Assembly (NCBI GenBank): GCA_001916965.1
Contig: MNTL01000002.1
Span: forward strand, 172,897 to 236,896
Reading direction: 5' to 3'
Source of the DNA: Roseburia sp. CAG:10041_57
GTDB taxonomy: Bacteria; Bacillota; Clostridia; Lachnospirales; Lachnospiraceae
DNA length: 64,000 bases
The notes below the pieces were generated by a model, which saw only the letters and a list, made by a program, of their open reading frames with translations, ran no database searches and was not told where the DNA came from. Shown here piece after piece: positions 33,945 to 42,496 of the stretch (positions are counted from its first letter, which is position 1; the number at the start of each line of letters is the position of its first letter). A program made the position numbers and the translations under genes.

Positions 33945-36394
33945 TGCAGCAATTTACAGATAAAGCCAAGACAGCTTTACAGTTGGCTGCGAAGGCTGCG
34001 AAGGATTTACATCAAAGCTATATCGGCAGCGAGCATTTGTTAGTGGGCCTTGTCCGTGAGAAGACGGGTGTGGCAGCTAAAGTACTTCAGGATAATGGAG
34101 TAGATGAAATCCAGCTGATCAGCATGATTAAAGATCTGATCGCACCGGAGAGTAATCTGGCTGTGTTGGAGAGGGATGGATATTCACCAAGAGCAGCCCG
34201 TATCCTGGAAGACAGTCACAGGCAGGCACAAAGATACGGTAATCAGATGACGGGAACAGAACATATTCTTCTGGCTTTGTTAAGAGAAGGAGAGAATGTA
34301 GGACTGCGTCTGCTGAATACGGTAGGAATTAATATACAGAAGTTATATATGGATACTCTGATTGCTATGGGAGAGGATATTTCCCAGCATAAGGAGGATC
34401 TGAGAAAACGCAATGCCAAGAAAGCAGGCGGCGCAACTTCAACACTGAATCAGTACAGCCGCGATCTTACCGCATTGGCAAGAGAAGGTAAGCTGGACCC
34501 TGTTATTGGAAGAGATACAGAGATCATGCGAGTTGTGCAGATCTTATCCAGAAGAACCAAGAATAATCCCTGCCTGATAGGTGAACCGGGTGTAGGTAAG
34601 ACTGCAATCGCAGAAGGACTGGCACTCAGAATTGTGAATGGTGAAGTGCCGGATACCGTAAAGAATAAGCGTGTTGTGACTTTGGATTTGTCAGGAATGG
34701 TAGCCGGTTCCAAGTATCGTGGAGAATTTGAAGAGAGAATTAAGAAGGTTATCAAAGAAGTAATAGAAGCAGGTAATATTTATCTTTTCCTGGATGAATT
34801 GCATACTCTGATCGGCGCCGGTGGTGCAGAAGGAGCAATTGATGCTTCCAATATTCTGAAACCATCTTTATCAAGAGGCGAGATACAGCTGATCGGAGCT
34901 ACCACAATTTCAGAATATCGTAAATATATCGAGAAGGATGCGGCACTGGAGCGTAGATTCCAGCCGGTTATGGTCGAGGAGCCTTCCCAGGAGGAAGCAA
35001 TCCGTATCCTCTCAGGTATTGCATATAAATATGAAGAACATCATAAGGTGACTATTTCACCAGAGGCAATTGAAGCTGCAGTAAAGCTTTCAGACAGATA
35101 TATCAATGACAGGAATCTGCCTGACAAGGCAATTGACCTGATTGATGAGGCATCCGCAGCTCTTCGTTTGAAAAATATGAACATTCCTGAGAATATTAAG
35201 GAAATGCAGGATGCAATCAGAAAGTACGATCTTGAGATTGAGGATGCAATTAAGAATGAAGCCTATACAGAGGCTGCTGAACATCGCAGGAATCAGCAGG
35301 AACTGATGAAAAAGTATGATAAAGCAGTAAGCCGTTATGAAAAGGCACAGGCACAGAAGAATCTGGTAGTAACAGAGAACGATATTGCAGAGGTAGTGTC
35401 CAACTGGACGAAGATTCCAGTGCAGAAGCTGGCTCAGAAAGAGAGCGAGAGACTGTTAAAGCTGGAAAGCATACTGCATAAGCGTGTGGTAGGACAGGAA
35501 GAAGCAGTCAGTGCCGTAGCAAGAGCCATGAAGCGAGGCAGAGTGGGATTGCAGGACCCGAACAGACCGATAGGTTCTTTCCTTTTCCTGGGACCGACTG
35601 GTGTGGGTAAGACAGAACTATCCAAAGCGCTGGCAGAAGCCATGTTTGGTTCTGAGAATGCGCTGATCAGAGTCGATATGTCAGAATATATGGAGTCTCA
35701 TTCGGTATCCAAAATGATAGGCTCACCGCCAGGATATGTAGGATTTGAAGAAGGTGGACAGCTCAGCGAGAAAGTACGCCGCAATCCATATTCGGTTGTG
35801 CTTTTTGATGAGATTGAGAAGGCACACCCTGATGTATTCAATGTCCTTTTACAGGTACTGGATGATGGACATATCACAGATTCCAAGGGACGTAAGGTAA
35901 GCTTTAAGAATACGGTGCTCATTATGACTTCCAACGCAGGTGCACAGAGAATTATTGAACCTAAGAATCTGGGATTTGCGACCAAGACAGATGAGAAGGC
36001 TGATTATAATAAGATGAAAGCCAATGTCATGGAGGAAGTAAAGCGTCTGTTCAAACCCGAATTCATCAACCGAATTGATGAAATTATGGTATTCCATCCA
36101 TTGACAGAGAAGGATATGAAACAGATTATTACACTTCTGTCCAAGAATTTGTGTGATCGTTGTAAGACACAGATGGATATAGACCTGACATTCACCAGTA
36201 CATTAAAGGATTATCTGGTAAAGAAGTATTCAGACCTCAAGATGGGAGCCAGACCTTTGAAGCGTGCAATCCAGAATGTAGTAGAAGATGAGCTGGCTAC
36301 AGCGATTCTGGAGGGCAGAGTGAAACGCGGTGATGTGGTTCACGCAGGTATCAAGAATGATAAAATTACTTTTACAGTTAAGGAATCAAAATAG
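33944..36394 (+). CDS. clpC: Hsp100 AAA+ unfoldase ClpC
   Basis: 816 aa, normal for ClpC. An N-terminal repeat domain (FTDKAKTALQLAA, YIGSEHLLVGL) is followed by the first AAA+ module (GEPGVGKTA, LDELHTLIGAGG), a UVR-type middle region (EMQDAIRKYDLEIEDAI, YTEAAEHRRNQQ), and the second AAA+ module (GPTGVGKTE, VLFDEIEKAHPDVFN). It unfolds substrates for ClpP. The genes ctsR, mcsA and mcsB, which often precede clpC, are absent; a YtrA-type regulator is there instead. radA follows after one unknown gene, the usual clpC-radA neighbourhood. Confidence 0.96.
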   Translation: MQQFTDKAKTALQLAAKAAKDLHQSYIGSEHLLVGLVREKTGVAAKVLQDNGVDEIQLISMIKDLIAPESNLAVLERDGYSPRAARILEDSHRQAQRYGNQMTGTEHILLALLREGENVGLRLLNTVGINIQKLYMDTLIAMGEDISQHKEDLRKRNAKKAGGATSTLNQYSRDLTALAREGKLDPVIGRDTEIMRVVQILSRRTKNNPCLIGEPGVGKTAIAEGLALRIVNGEVPDTVKNKRVVTLDLSGMVAGSKYRGEFEERIKKVIKEVIEAGNIYLFLDELHTLIGAGGAEGAIDASNILKPSLSRGEIQLIGATTISEYRKYIEKDAALERRFQPVMVEEPSQEEAIRILSGIAYKYEEHHKVTISPEAIEAAVKLSDRYINDRNLPDKAIDLIDEASAALRLKNMNIPENIKEMQDAIRKYDLEIEDAIKNEAYTEAAEHRRNQQELMKKYDKAVSRYEKAQAQKNLVVTENDIAEVVSNWTKIPVQKLAQKESERLLKLESILHKRVVGQEEAVSAVARAMKRGRVGLQDPNRPIGSFLFLGPTGVGKTELSKALAEAMFGSENALIRVDMSEYMESHSVSKMIGSPPGYVGFEEGGQLSEKVRRNPYSVVLFDEIEKAHPDVFNVLLQVLDDGHITDSKGRKVSFKNTVLIMTSNAGAQRIIEPKNLGFATKTDEKADYNKMKANVMEEVKRLFKPEFINRIDEIMVFHPLTEKDMKQIITLLSKNLCDRCKTQMDIDLTFTSTLKDYLVKKYSDLKMGARPLKRAIQNVVEDELATAILEGRVKRGDVVHAGIKNDKITFTVKESK

Positions 36395-36498
36395 CTCGAT
36401 GAATTTCAAAAAACTTGTAAAATTCTTGTGGAAAAACTGCAAATTTTATTATATACTGTAACAAAAAACCAAAGTATTTTTTTAGGAGGACGAAAGAA

Positions 36499-36915
36499 AT
36501 GGCAGTAGTGGAAGAATTACTACGCTCCGAAAGCAACGGAAATATCAGTTTTGGTAATCATATGCTGAAACAGAAAGCGAAGCTTGAAGATTTTGAGCAT
36601 GCAGGGGATATTTATAAAGTAAAGACATATGATGCAATGACCAAGCTGGAGAAGAATGGAATGTTTCTATATGAATCAGTTCCTGGTACATCCGTATTTG
36701 ATTTTGCTGAAAATAGCACAGGAATTGCATTTACAGTAGAAGGAGAAGAGGATGCGCAGATAACAATCGGCCTGGAAGATGACTCCGAATATGAAGTATT
36801 TATTGATGATGCCAGTGTAGGCACCATGAAGACTAATCTGGCTGGAAAGATCAATGTCAGCGTAGAATTAGCCGGTATTGGTAAGGCGCAGGTAAAGCTG
36901 TTAAAGCGCGGATAA
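36499..36915 (+). CDS. Conserved unknown protein between clpC and radA
   Basis: 138 aa, acidic. It begins MAVVEELLRSESNGNISFGNH and has a strand-rich pattern ending in KAQVKLLKRG. No signal peptide, membrane segment or catalytic motif is apparent. Similar Lachnospiraceae proteins are sometimes labelled 'endosialidase', but nothing here supports such an activity. It has a strong AGGAGG site and its own terminator downstream; a TATACT at 36451-36456 may be part of a promoter, so it is probably well expressed as a single gene. Confidence 0.75.
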   Translation: MAVVEELLRSESNGNISFGNHMLKQKAKLEDFEHAGDIYKVKTYDAMTKLEKNGMFLYESVPGTSVFDFAENSTGIAFTVEGEEDAQITIGLEDDSEYEVFIDDASVGTMKTNLAGKINVSVELAGIGKAQVKLLKRG

Positions 36916-36929
36916 ATAAGAATTAATAT

Positions 36930-36957
36930 AAGCCTTCTCGTATGAGGAGGCTTTTTA
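36930..36957 (+). terminator. Terminator before radA
   Basis: AAGCCTTCTC (36930-36939) pairs with GAGGAGGCTT (36944-36953), four-base loop, five Ts at the end. radA starts only 21 bases later, so radA needs read-through or an unrecognised promoter. Confidence 0.75.
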
Positions 36958-36977
36958 AAGTTTAAAAGGAGGTATAT

Positions 36978-38354
36978 ATGGCAAAAGCCAGGACGGCAAC
37001 AGTGTTTTTCTGCCAGAACTGCGGGTACGAATCTGCCAAGTGGATGGGGCAGTGTCCTGCATGTAAGCAGTGGAATACACTGGTTGAGGAGAAGGTAAGT
37101 GTTACGGGAAGCGGTATGGGGGGAAGTGCGAAGATCACCCCGGCAAAGGATAGACCCAAACCTGTAGCAATCAGTACCATAGATATGAAAGAGGAAGACA
37201 GGGTGTCTACAGGACTTGCAGAGCTGGATCGTGTACTGGGAGGCGGCATTATGGCTGGCTCGCTGACTCTGGTGGGCGGCGACCCGGGAATCGGTAAATC
37301 TACACTGTTATTGCAGGTATGCAGAAATCTTGTGAATGCGGGACATAAGGTACTCTATATATCCGGTGAGGAATCTCTCAAACAGATCAAGCTTAGAGCA
37401 AATCGAATCGGTGAATTTAAAGATACGATGCTTCTGTTGTGTGAGACTAATCTGGAGCTGGTTGAAGATGCCATAAAACAGGCTCAACCGGAAGTAGTAA
37501 TCATAGATTCCATTCAGACGATGTATCAGGAGTCTGTATCCTCAGCACCGGGCAGTGTTTCTCAGGTCAGAGAAGCAACGAATATCTTTTTACAGCTGGC
37601 AAAAGGCATGGGAATCTCCATTTTTATCGTGGGTCATGTAACAAAAGAAGGAACTGTGGCAGGACCACGAGTGCTGGAGCACATGGTAGATACTGTGCTG
37701 TATTTTGAGGGTGACAGACATGCTTCCTATCGAATACTGCGAGGCGTAAAGAACAGGTTCGGTTCTACCAATGAAATCGGAGTTTTTGAAATGCGCAAGG
37801 ATGGACTTGTAGAAGTGGCGAATCCTTCCGAATTCATGTTAAATGGTAAACCGGAAGGCGCCAGTGGTTCTGTAGTAGTGTGCTCCGTAGAGGGAACAAG
37901 ACCTATTCTGATCGAGATTCAGGCACTGGTGTGCAGAACGAATTTCGGGATTCCAAGACGTCAGACGACAGGAACGGATTTTAACAGGGTGAACCTGCTT
38001 ATGGCTGTTCTTGAGAAAAGACTGGGAATACAGATCGGTGACTGTGACGCCTATGTGAATATTGCCGGTGGAATGAAGATCAATGAACCGGCAATAGATC
38101 TTGGAATCATTATGGCGATTGTATCCAGTTACAAGAATCGCCCGATTGATGAGAAAACAATTGTATTTGGTGAGGTCGGATTAAGCGGTGAAGTCAGGGC
38201 TGTCAGTCAGGCACAGCAGCGAGTCCAGGAAGCCAGAAAGCTTGGCTATGAGACAGTAATCATGCCAAAAGTCAGCGCAGAAGGACTGGAAAATATAAAA
38301 GGAATCAAAATAATCGGCGTATCCGGCATTGGAGAGGCGATTGACATTATATAA
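36978..38354 (+). CDS. radA: DNA repair protein RadA (Sms)
   Basis: 458 aa. An N-terminal C4 zinc finger (CQNCGYESAKWMGQCPAC), a RecA-like core with Walker A GGDPGIGKST, the RadA-specific KNRFGSTNE motif, and a C-terminal Lon-like domain. It acts in branch migration during recombination repair. AAGGAGG precedes the start. Location after clpC is usual in Firmicutes. Confidence 0.96.
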   Translation: MAKARTATVFFCQNCGYESAKWMGQCPACKQWNTLVEEKVSVTGSGMGGSAKITPAKDRPKPVAISTIDMKEEDRVSTGLAELDRVLGGGIMAGSLTLVGGDPGIGKSTLLLQVCRNLVNAGHKVLYISGEESLKQIKLRANRIGEFKDTMLLLCETNLELVEDAIKQAQPEVVIIDSIQTMYQESVSSAPGSVSQVREATNIFLQLAKGMGISIFIVGHVTKEGTVAGPRVLEHMVDTVLYFEGDRHASYRILRGVKNRFGSTNEIGVFEMRKDGLVEVANPSEFMLNGKPEGASGSVVVCSVEGTRPILIEIQALVCRTNFGIPRRQTTGTDFNRVNLLMAVLEKRLGIQIGDCDAYVNIAGGMKINEPAIDLGIIMAIVSSYKNRPIDEKTIVFGEVGLSGEVRAVSQAQQRVQEARKLGYETVIMPKVSAEGLENIKGIKIIGVSGIGEAIDII

Positions 38355-38375
38355 TGAAGGAGATTAAGAATCAAA

Positions 38376-39692
38376 ATGGAAAAAATACAGCAAAATTCAG
38401 AAATTCAGAACTTAATGAAATTCCTTGATAAAAGTGTAACAAACTATCATGCAGTACAGGAAGTGTGCACACAATTAGACGAACAGGGATTTGTACAATT
38501 AAGTGAAAAAGAACTGTGGAGATTAGAAGAGGGTGGGGCATATTATGTGACCAGAAATGACTCATCTGTAATGGCATTTCGAGTGCCTGACTGCACAGTT
38601 GAGGAGATTAAGGGTTTTCATATCTATGCAGCACATTCTGATTCTCCGGCTTTTAAGGTTAAGGAACACCCGGAAATGGAGAAAGAAGGGTGCTATGTCA
38701 GCATCAACACAGAGAAGTATGGTGGAATGATCCTGAATACCTGGCTGGACAGACCACTTACAATTGCAGGAAGAGTATGTGCGGAAGAGGACGGAGAGAT
38801 TATAACCTATCCTGTGAAACTGAAGGATAATGCGTGTATGATTCCTAATCTGGCAATCCACATGAATCGTGAGATGAACAATGGTGTGGCATTGAATCCA
38901 CAGGTTGACATGCTTCCGCTTATCACCATGACAGAGGAAGGACAGGAGAAGTTCTCTCTCAATAAGGCTTTGGCAGAGGCGTTGTCCAGACAGAATGGTG
39001 TAACCTACAAAGCAGAAGATATTCTATCTGGAGATCTGTATGTAGTCAACTGTGAAAAGGCAGTACTGGCAGGAGCAGAGGATGAATTTCTCATGACAGG
39101 CAGATATGATGACCTGGGATGTGTGTATGGAGGGCTGCAGGCGCTGCTTCAGACAAAGCCTGGTAATTATATAGATATATTGGCAGTATTTGACAATGAA
39201 GAGGTGGGCAGCCTGACCAGACAAGGGGCTGATTCTACGTTCCTACCAGACACATTGCACAATATTTCAGACGGATTGAAGGTCAGTAATGCAGTGATGC
39301 GAACCTGGATCGCTGACAGTTTTCTACTGAGTGCAGACAATGCACATGCCTGCCATCCCAATCAGTCAGGTAAGGCAGATCCTACCAACAGACCTTATCT
39401 CAATCATGGAATTGTATTGAAGTTCCATGGCAGTCAGAAGTACTCCACAGACGCATATTCTGCGGCTTTTGTAAAGAAATTGTGCAAAGAATGTGAAGTA
39501 CCGGTGCAGACCTATGCGAACCGTTCTGATATAGCTGGTGGATCTACACTGGGTAATCTCGCTATGGCACAGGTATCCATGCCGGCAGCTGATATTGGTC
39601 TGCCACAGCTGGCAATGCACTCTGCATATGAGACAGCCGGGGCGAAGGATATTGTATATTTAATTACTTTGACGAATAAATTCTTTGAATAA
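38376..39692 (+). CDS. M18-family aminopeptidase
   Basis: 438 aa. Metal-binding and catalytic segments are AAHSDSPAFKVK, FDNEEVGS, and AHACHPN, with a C-terminal QLAMHSAYE, all as in aspartyl-type M18 aminopeptidases. It is a cytosolic zinc enzyme that trims N-terminal residues from peptides and forms large homo-oligomers in characterised members. GGAG precedes the start. It lies 21 bases behind radA and may be cotranscribed. A weak A/T-rich hairpin follows at 39697-39725. Confidence 0.93.
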   Translation: MEKIQQNSEIQNLMKFLDKSVTNYHAVQEVCTQLDEQGFVQLSEKELWRLEEGGAYYVTRNDSSVMAFRVPDCTVEEIKGFHIYAAHSDSPAFKVKEHPEMEKEGCYVSINTEKYGGMILNTWLDRPLTIAGRVCAEEDGEIITYPVKLKDNACMIPNLAIHMNREMNNGVALNPQVDMLPLITMTEEGQEKFSLNKALAEALSRQNGVTYKAEDILSGDLYVVNCEKAVLAGAEDEFLMTGRYDDLGCVYGGLQALLQTKPGNYIDILAVFDNEEVGSLTRQGADSTFLPDTLHNISDGLKVSNAVMRTWIADSFLLSADNAHACHPNQSGKADPTNRPYLNHGIVLKFHGSQKYSTDAYSAAFVKKLCKECEVPVQTYANRSDIAGGSTLGNLAMAQVSMPAADIGLPQLAMHSAYETAGAKDIVYLITLTNKFFE

Positions 39693-39728
39693 GTAATGAA
39701 AATGGGCTATTTTTGTGCATTTTCACGG

Positions 39729-39756
39729 TTGTTTTTTTCTTTTTCAATGTTATAAT
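39729..39756 (+). promoter_or_regulatory. Promoter of the cell-wall hydrolase gene
   Basis: TTGTTT (39729-39734), 16 bases, TATAAT (39751-39756). Confidence 0.6.
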
Positions 39757-39817
39757 AATGACTTGTGTTTCAAAAATGTTACTAATTTATTAACAGAGTA
39801 TGGAGGCAAGTAATTAT

Positions 39818-40459
39818 ATGTTAAAAAAAGTTGTGGGAGCCATTGCCACGCTATCGTTCATGATAGGTACACTTGGTATGGGATATCCACATGAAGTTGA
39901 GAGTCAACAGGAAAATGCGTATCTGGTATACTCAGAAGCAGTCACGAGCCGGATGTCAGAAGAAACACATTCTTCGGCCCAGACAGTATCAAGAGTACAG
40001 GCGCAGGGGGCAAGAAGCATTGCAAGATATGCTAAAGAAGAGGCCCGCATACAGGAAGCAGCTATGCCGCTTGTAATGAACAGGATAGAGGCATCCAAGA
40101 GGAAAACTTCTCTGACAGAAGAGGAAATACAGCTTCTGCAGAAGGTAGTATCCGCAGAATCAAGGGGAGAAAGCAGCGAGACACAGTACACAGTAGCATG
40201 TGTTGTGCTTAACCGTATCGAATCTGATATCTTCCCTGATACACTGGCAGAAGTTATTGTTCAGAGTGGACAGTTTGCCTGTGTAGAGAATGGTGCAGTC
40301 TACAGCGCCCCTATTACAGAGAGTGTTGCAGAGGCAGTAAATAAGGCACTGGATAATAATACAGTCGATGAGAATGTATTGTGGTTCCGCAGTGGACATT
40401 ACCACGGATTCCATAACAGGGCATTCCAGCTAGACAGGATGTATTTTTCACAGATGTAA
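39818..40459 (+). CDS. SleB-type cell wall hydrolase
   Basis: 213 aa from ATG 39818; GGAGG at 39802-39806 is its ribosome binding site, so the earlier ATG overlapping that site is not used. An N-terminal hydrophobic signal (KKVVGAIATLSFMIGTLGMG) sends it outside. The catalytic Hydrolase_2 domain covers the C-terminal ~110 residues: VVSAESRGESSETQYTVA with the catalytic Glu, VVLNRI, and the FRSGHYHGFHNRAF end. Such lytic enzymes cut peptidoglycan and include the spore-cortex enzyme SleB, but no spore-specific promoter or binding domain is seen. It probably works in wall turnover. Confidence 0.9.
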   Translation: MLKKVVGAIATLSFMIGTLGMGYPHEVESQQENAYLVYSEAVTSRMSEETHSSAQTVSRVQAQGARSIARYAKEEARIQEAAMPLVMNRIEASKRKTSLTEEEIQLLQKVVSAESRGESSETQYTVACVVLNRIESDIFPDTLAEVIVQSGQFACVENGAVYSAPITESVAEAVNKALDNNTVDENVLWFRSGHYHGFHNRAFQLDRMYFSQM

Positions 40460-40461
40460 GC

Positions 40462-40497
40462 AAAACGGACAGGTTGAAGGACCTGTCCGTTTTCTGT
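40462..40497 (+). terminator. Terminator after the wall hydrolase
   Basis: A perfect 13-base-pair stem, AAAACGGACAGGT (40462-40474) with ACCTGTCCGTTTT (40481-40493), whose 3' arm ends in the T run. Confidence 0.85.
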
Positions 40498-40498
40498 G

Positions 40499-40527
40499 TT
40501 GACGTATGAAGAAGATATTGCTATACT
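40499..40527 (+). promoter_or_regulatory. Near-consensus promoter of the 73-aa gene
   Basis: TTGACG (40499-40504), 17 bases, TATACT (40522-40527). It begins two bases after the preceding terminator. Confidence 0.75.
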
Positions 40528-40558
40528 AATGTATATGTATTTAAGAAAGGCAGACATT

Positions 40559-40780
40559 ATGAGTTGTTTTAATGAAGACCGTGCAACATTAAATGAACAG
40601 GCAGCGAAGCTGGATATGGCATTACAGACATGTGGATTTGATGCAGTATTACAGGAAGCTTTTGAAGATGGCATGAATCTGGATGAAATCAGCTATGTAC
40701 TGAATACACATACTGAGAGAACCGTTCGCCGTTATATTGTTCAGGCTCAGTTAAAGAGAGCTGCGAATAAAGATAAATAA
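40559..40780 (+). CDS. Small conserved-looking cytosolic protein
   Basis: 73 aa starting MSCFNEDRATLNEQ, with GAAAGG upstream of the ATG. It is helical and charged. The segment GMNLDEISYVLNTHTERTVRRYI looks like a helix-turn-helix, so DNA binding is possible. The gene has its own strong promoter and a terminator, an isolated unit facing the tRNA-Trp gene. I do not recognise a family. Confidence 0.7.
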   Translation: MSCFNEDRATLNEQAAKLDMALQTCGFDAVLQEAFEDGMNLDEISYVLNTHTERTVRRYIVQAQLKRAANKDK

Positions 40781-40784
40781 TGAA

Positions 40785-40820
40785 TGAAAAAGCCCCCCTG
40801 TTAATTATGGCAGGGGGGTT
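40785..40820 (-). terminator. GC-rich hairpin, best read as a minus-strand terminator
   Basis: CCCCCCTG (40793-40800) pairs with CAGGGGGG (40811-40818). On the minus strand it is followed by five Ts, so it could stop leftward transcription coming from the tRNA-Trp gene; on the plus strand the T run is poor. Confidence 0.55.
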
Positions 40821-40851
40821 ACTGGTTTAGTAACTAAATAATATATAAAAC

Positions 40852-40895
40852 AAAAGACCATATTTTAGAATATATTCTTAAATACGGTCTTTTTA
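40852..40895. terminator. Bidirectional terminator between the 73-aa gene and tRNA-Trp
   Basis: AAAGACC.TATTT (40853-40865) pairs with AAATA.GGTCTTT (40880-40892), one mismatch. T runs exist on both strands. Confidence 0.75.
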
Positions 40896-40902
40896 AAAAT
40901 AA

Positions 40903-40973
40903 CAGGGGTAGTAAGAATCGAACTCACGTTGACGGTTTTGGAGACCGCTGTTCTACCGCTGAACTATACCCCT
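40903..40973 (-). tRNA. tRNA-Trp (CCA)
   Basis: 71-base cloverleaf on the minus strand: acceptor AGGGGTA with TACCCCT, D arm with GCGGTAG, anticodon loop CTCCAAA giving anticodon CCA, T arm with GTTCGAATC. The discriminator base is G and CCA is not encoded. A minus-strand promoter lies upstream. Confidence 0.95.
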
Positions 40974-41014
40974 ATATCAAATAATTATGTAACTCTTTCT
41001 CACTGACGAATGTT

Positions 41015-41044
41015 ATTATAGCATATATATCTTCCAGAATGCAA
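41015..41044 (-). promoter_or_regulatory. Promoter of tRNA-Trp
   Basis: On the minus strand TTGCAT (41044-41039), 18 bases, TATAAT (41020-41015). The rest of the interval 40974-41165 is A/T-rich with nothing else recognisable. Confidence 0.6.
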
Positions 41045-41165
41045 GTATTATTTCAAATTATTTTAAATTATTCTGTTTCCTATTACAAATTGTTTCTGAA
41101 TTAAAGAAAGGGGATGAGATACACATTGTTACAGCTTACTTAGTTAGACATTAATTTATCAATGC

Positions 41166-41194
41166 TTGTGTTTTCCAAGAATCCAGTGTACAAT
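41166..41194 (+). promoter_or_regulatory. Promoter of the molybdenum cofactor operon
   Basis: TTGTGT (41166-41171), 17 bases, TACAAT (41189-41194). The predicted transcript start, about 41201, lies within the operator at 41198-41211. Confidence 0.65.
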
Positions 41195-41197
41195 TCG

Positions 41198-41211
41198 TGT
41201 AAGCGGTTACA
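41198..41211 (+). promoter_or_regulatory. cre-like operator, moeA operon
   Basis: TGTAAGCGGTTACA fits every position of the CcpA/LacI-family cre consensus TGWNANCGNTNWCA. Overlap with the transcript start suggests repression. The same flank (TTACATAT) recurs at the formate dehydrogenase operator. Confidence 0.65.
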
Positions 41212-41250
41212 TATCATGGCGGAGAATGATATGAAGAAAAGAGGATGAAC

Positions 41251-42492
41251 ATGACACTGCAGGAAATACAGGAAACACTGAAGATTTTGGATTCACTTGA
41301 TATTGAAGAATGTCTGGGGCTTATGCAGGAGAGAATGCAGCCTAAGCTGACAGACATGGAGATAGAGTTATTACAATCCTGCGGGATGGTAACATCAGAG
41401 AATATTTATGCCCGGATGTCAGTGCCGCCTTTTCCAAAATCAGCCATGGATGGCTATGCAGTGTGTGCGGAGGATATAGAGGAAGCATCACATGACACGC
41501 CTGTCATTTTGAAAGTACAGGGTGAGATTCTTGCCGGAGATTATAAAGAGTTCCCATATCACAAAAATACAGCAGTCCGTGTGATGACAGGTGCAATGAT
41601 ACCGCAGGGCTACGATGCTGTAGTCAGACAGGAAGATACAGACTATGGGGAAGAACAGGTACAGATATATGCATCAGTAAGACCTTATATGAATTACTGT
41701 AAGGCAGGAGAGGATATTCGGAAAGGACAGCTTCTGGCAGCGAAGGACACCAGAATAGAGCCTGTACATATCGGGCTTCTGGCTAGTGTCGGTATAGATA
41801 AGGTCAGAGTGTATGAACCTGTAAAGGTTGCCATATTATCTACAGGAACAGAGCTGTGTACCATCGGACAGCCACTCTCAGAGGGCAAGATTTACAACAA
41901 TATAGCATATCTTCTGGCTGCTGCCATGCAAAAGCAGGGTGTGCAGATCAGTTTCATGGAGACCTGTGCAGATGAAGAAAGTCTTCTTGCACAGAAAATA
42001 CAGGATGCACTGGAGGTATCAGATCTGTTGATCACCACAGGGGCAGTCAGTGTAGGGAAGAAGGATATTGTACCCGCCGTATTAGGGCAGATAGGAGCGC
42101 AGATCCTGTTCCGCCGGGCGAATATACAGCCGGGAACACCTACGACAGCCAGTGTATATCAGGACAAGCTGATTTTGAGTCTGTCCGGTAATCCTTATGC
42201 AGCCTATGCCAATTTTGAACTTTATTTCTGGCCATTATTGGCGTCAATGCTGCACAATGCAGCATATGATGTGAAGGTGGATACAGCCATATTACAGAGC
42301 GAATACACGAAGGTCAACAAAATGCGAAGGCTGATTCGTGCAAGAGCGCAGGATGGGTATGTGTATCTGCCGGCCCAGGTACATGCTTCCTCAGTCATCA
42401 ACAATCTGCTGGAATGCAATTGTATGATAGATCTGGAAGCAAACAGGAAAGTTTCAATTGGAGATACGGTGAAGATCCGGTATTTTAAATAA
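41251..42492 (+). CDS. moeA: Molybdopterin molybdotransferase MoeA
   Basis: 413 aa from ATG 41251, six bases after AAGAGG; ATG 41245 is possible but too close to that site. Motifs are SAMDGYAV, VRVMTGAMIP, STGTEL, TTGAVSVGKKD, PGTPTTA and LSGNPYA. MoeA inserts molybdate into adenylylated molybdopterin. It heads a run of cofactor genes behind a promoter with a cre-like operator and is followed four bases later by the mobA-mobB fusion. Confidence 0.94.
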   Translation: MTLQEIQETLKILDSLDIEECLGLMQERMQPKLTDMEIELLQSCGMVTSENIYARMSVPPFPKSAMDGYAVCAEDIEEASHDTPVILKVQGEILAGDYKEFPYHKNTAVRVMTGAMIPQGYDAVVRQEDTDYGEEQVQIYASVRPYMNYCKAGEDIRKGQLLAAKDTRIEPVHIGLLASVGIDKVRVYEPVKVAILSTGTELCTIGQPLSEGKIYNNIAYLLAAAMQKQGVQISFMETCADEESLLAQKIQDALEVSDLLITTGAVSVGKKDIVPAVLGQIGAQILFRRANIQPGTPTTASVYQDKLILSLSGNPYAAYANFELYFWPLLASMLHNAAYDVKVDTAILQSEYTKVNKMRRLIRARAQDGYVYLPAQVHASSVINNLLECNCMIDLEANRKVSIGDTVKIRYFK

Positions 42493-42496
42493 AGAT

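Noticed and set aside
41100..41250. Molybdenum-cofactor riboswitch before moeA
   Set aside because: The short leader after the predicted start (about 50 bases) is too small and no conserved Moco motif was recognised.
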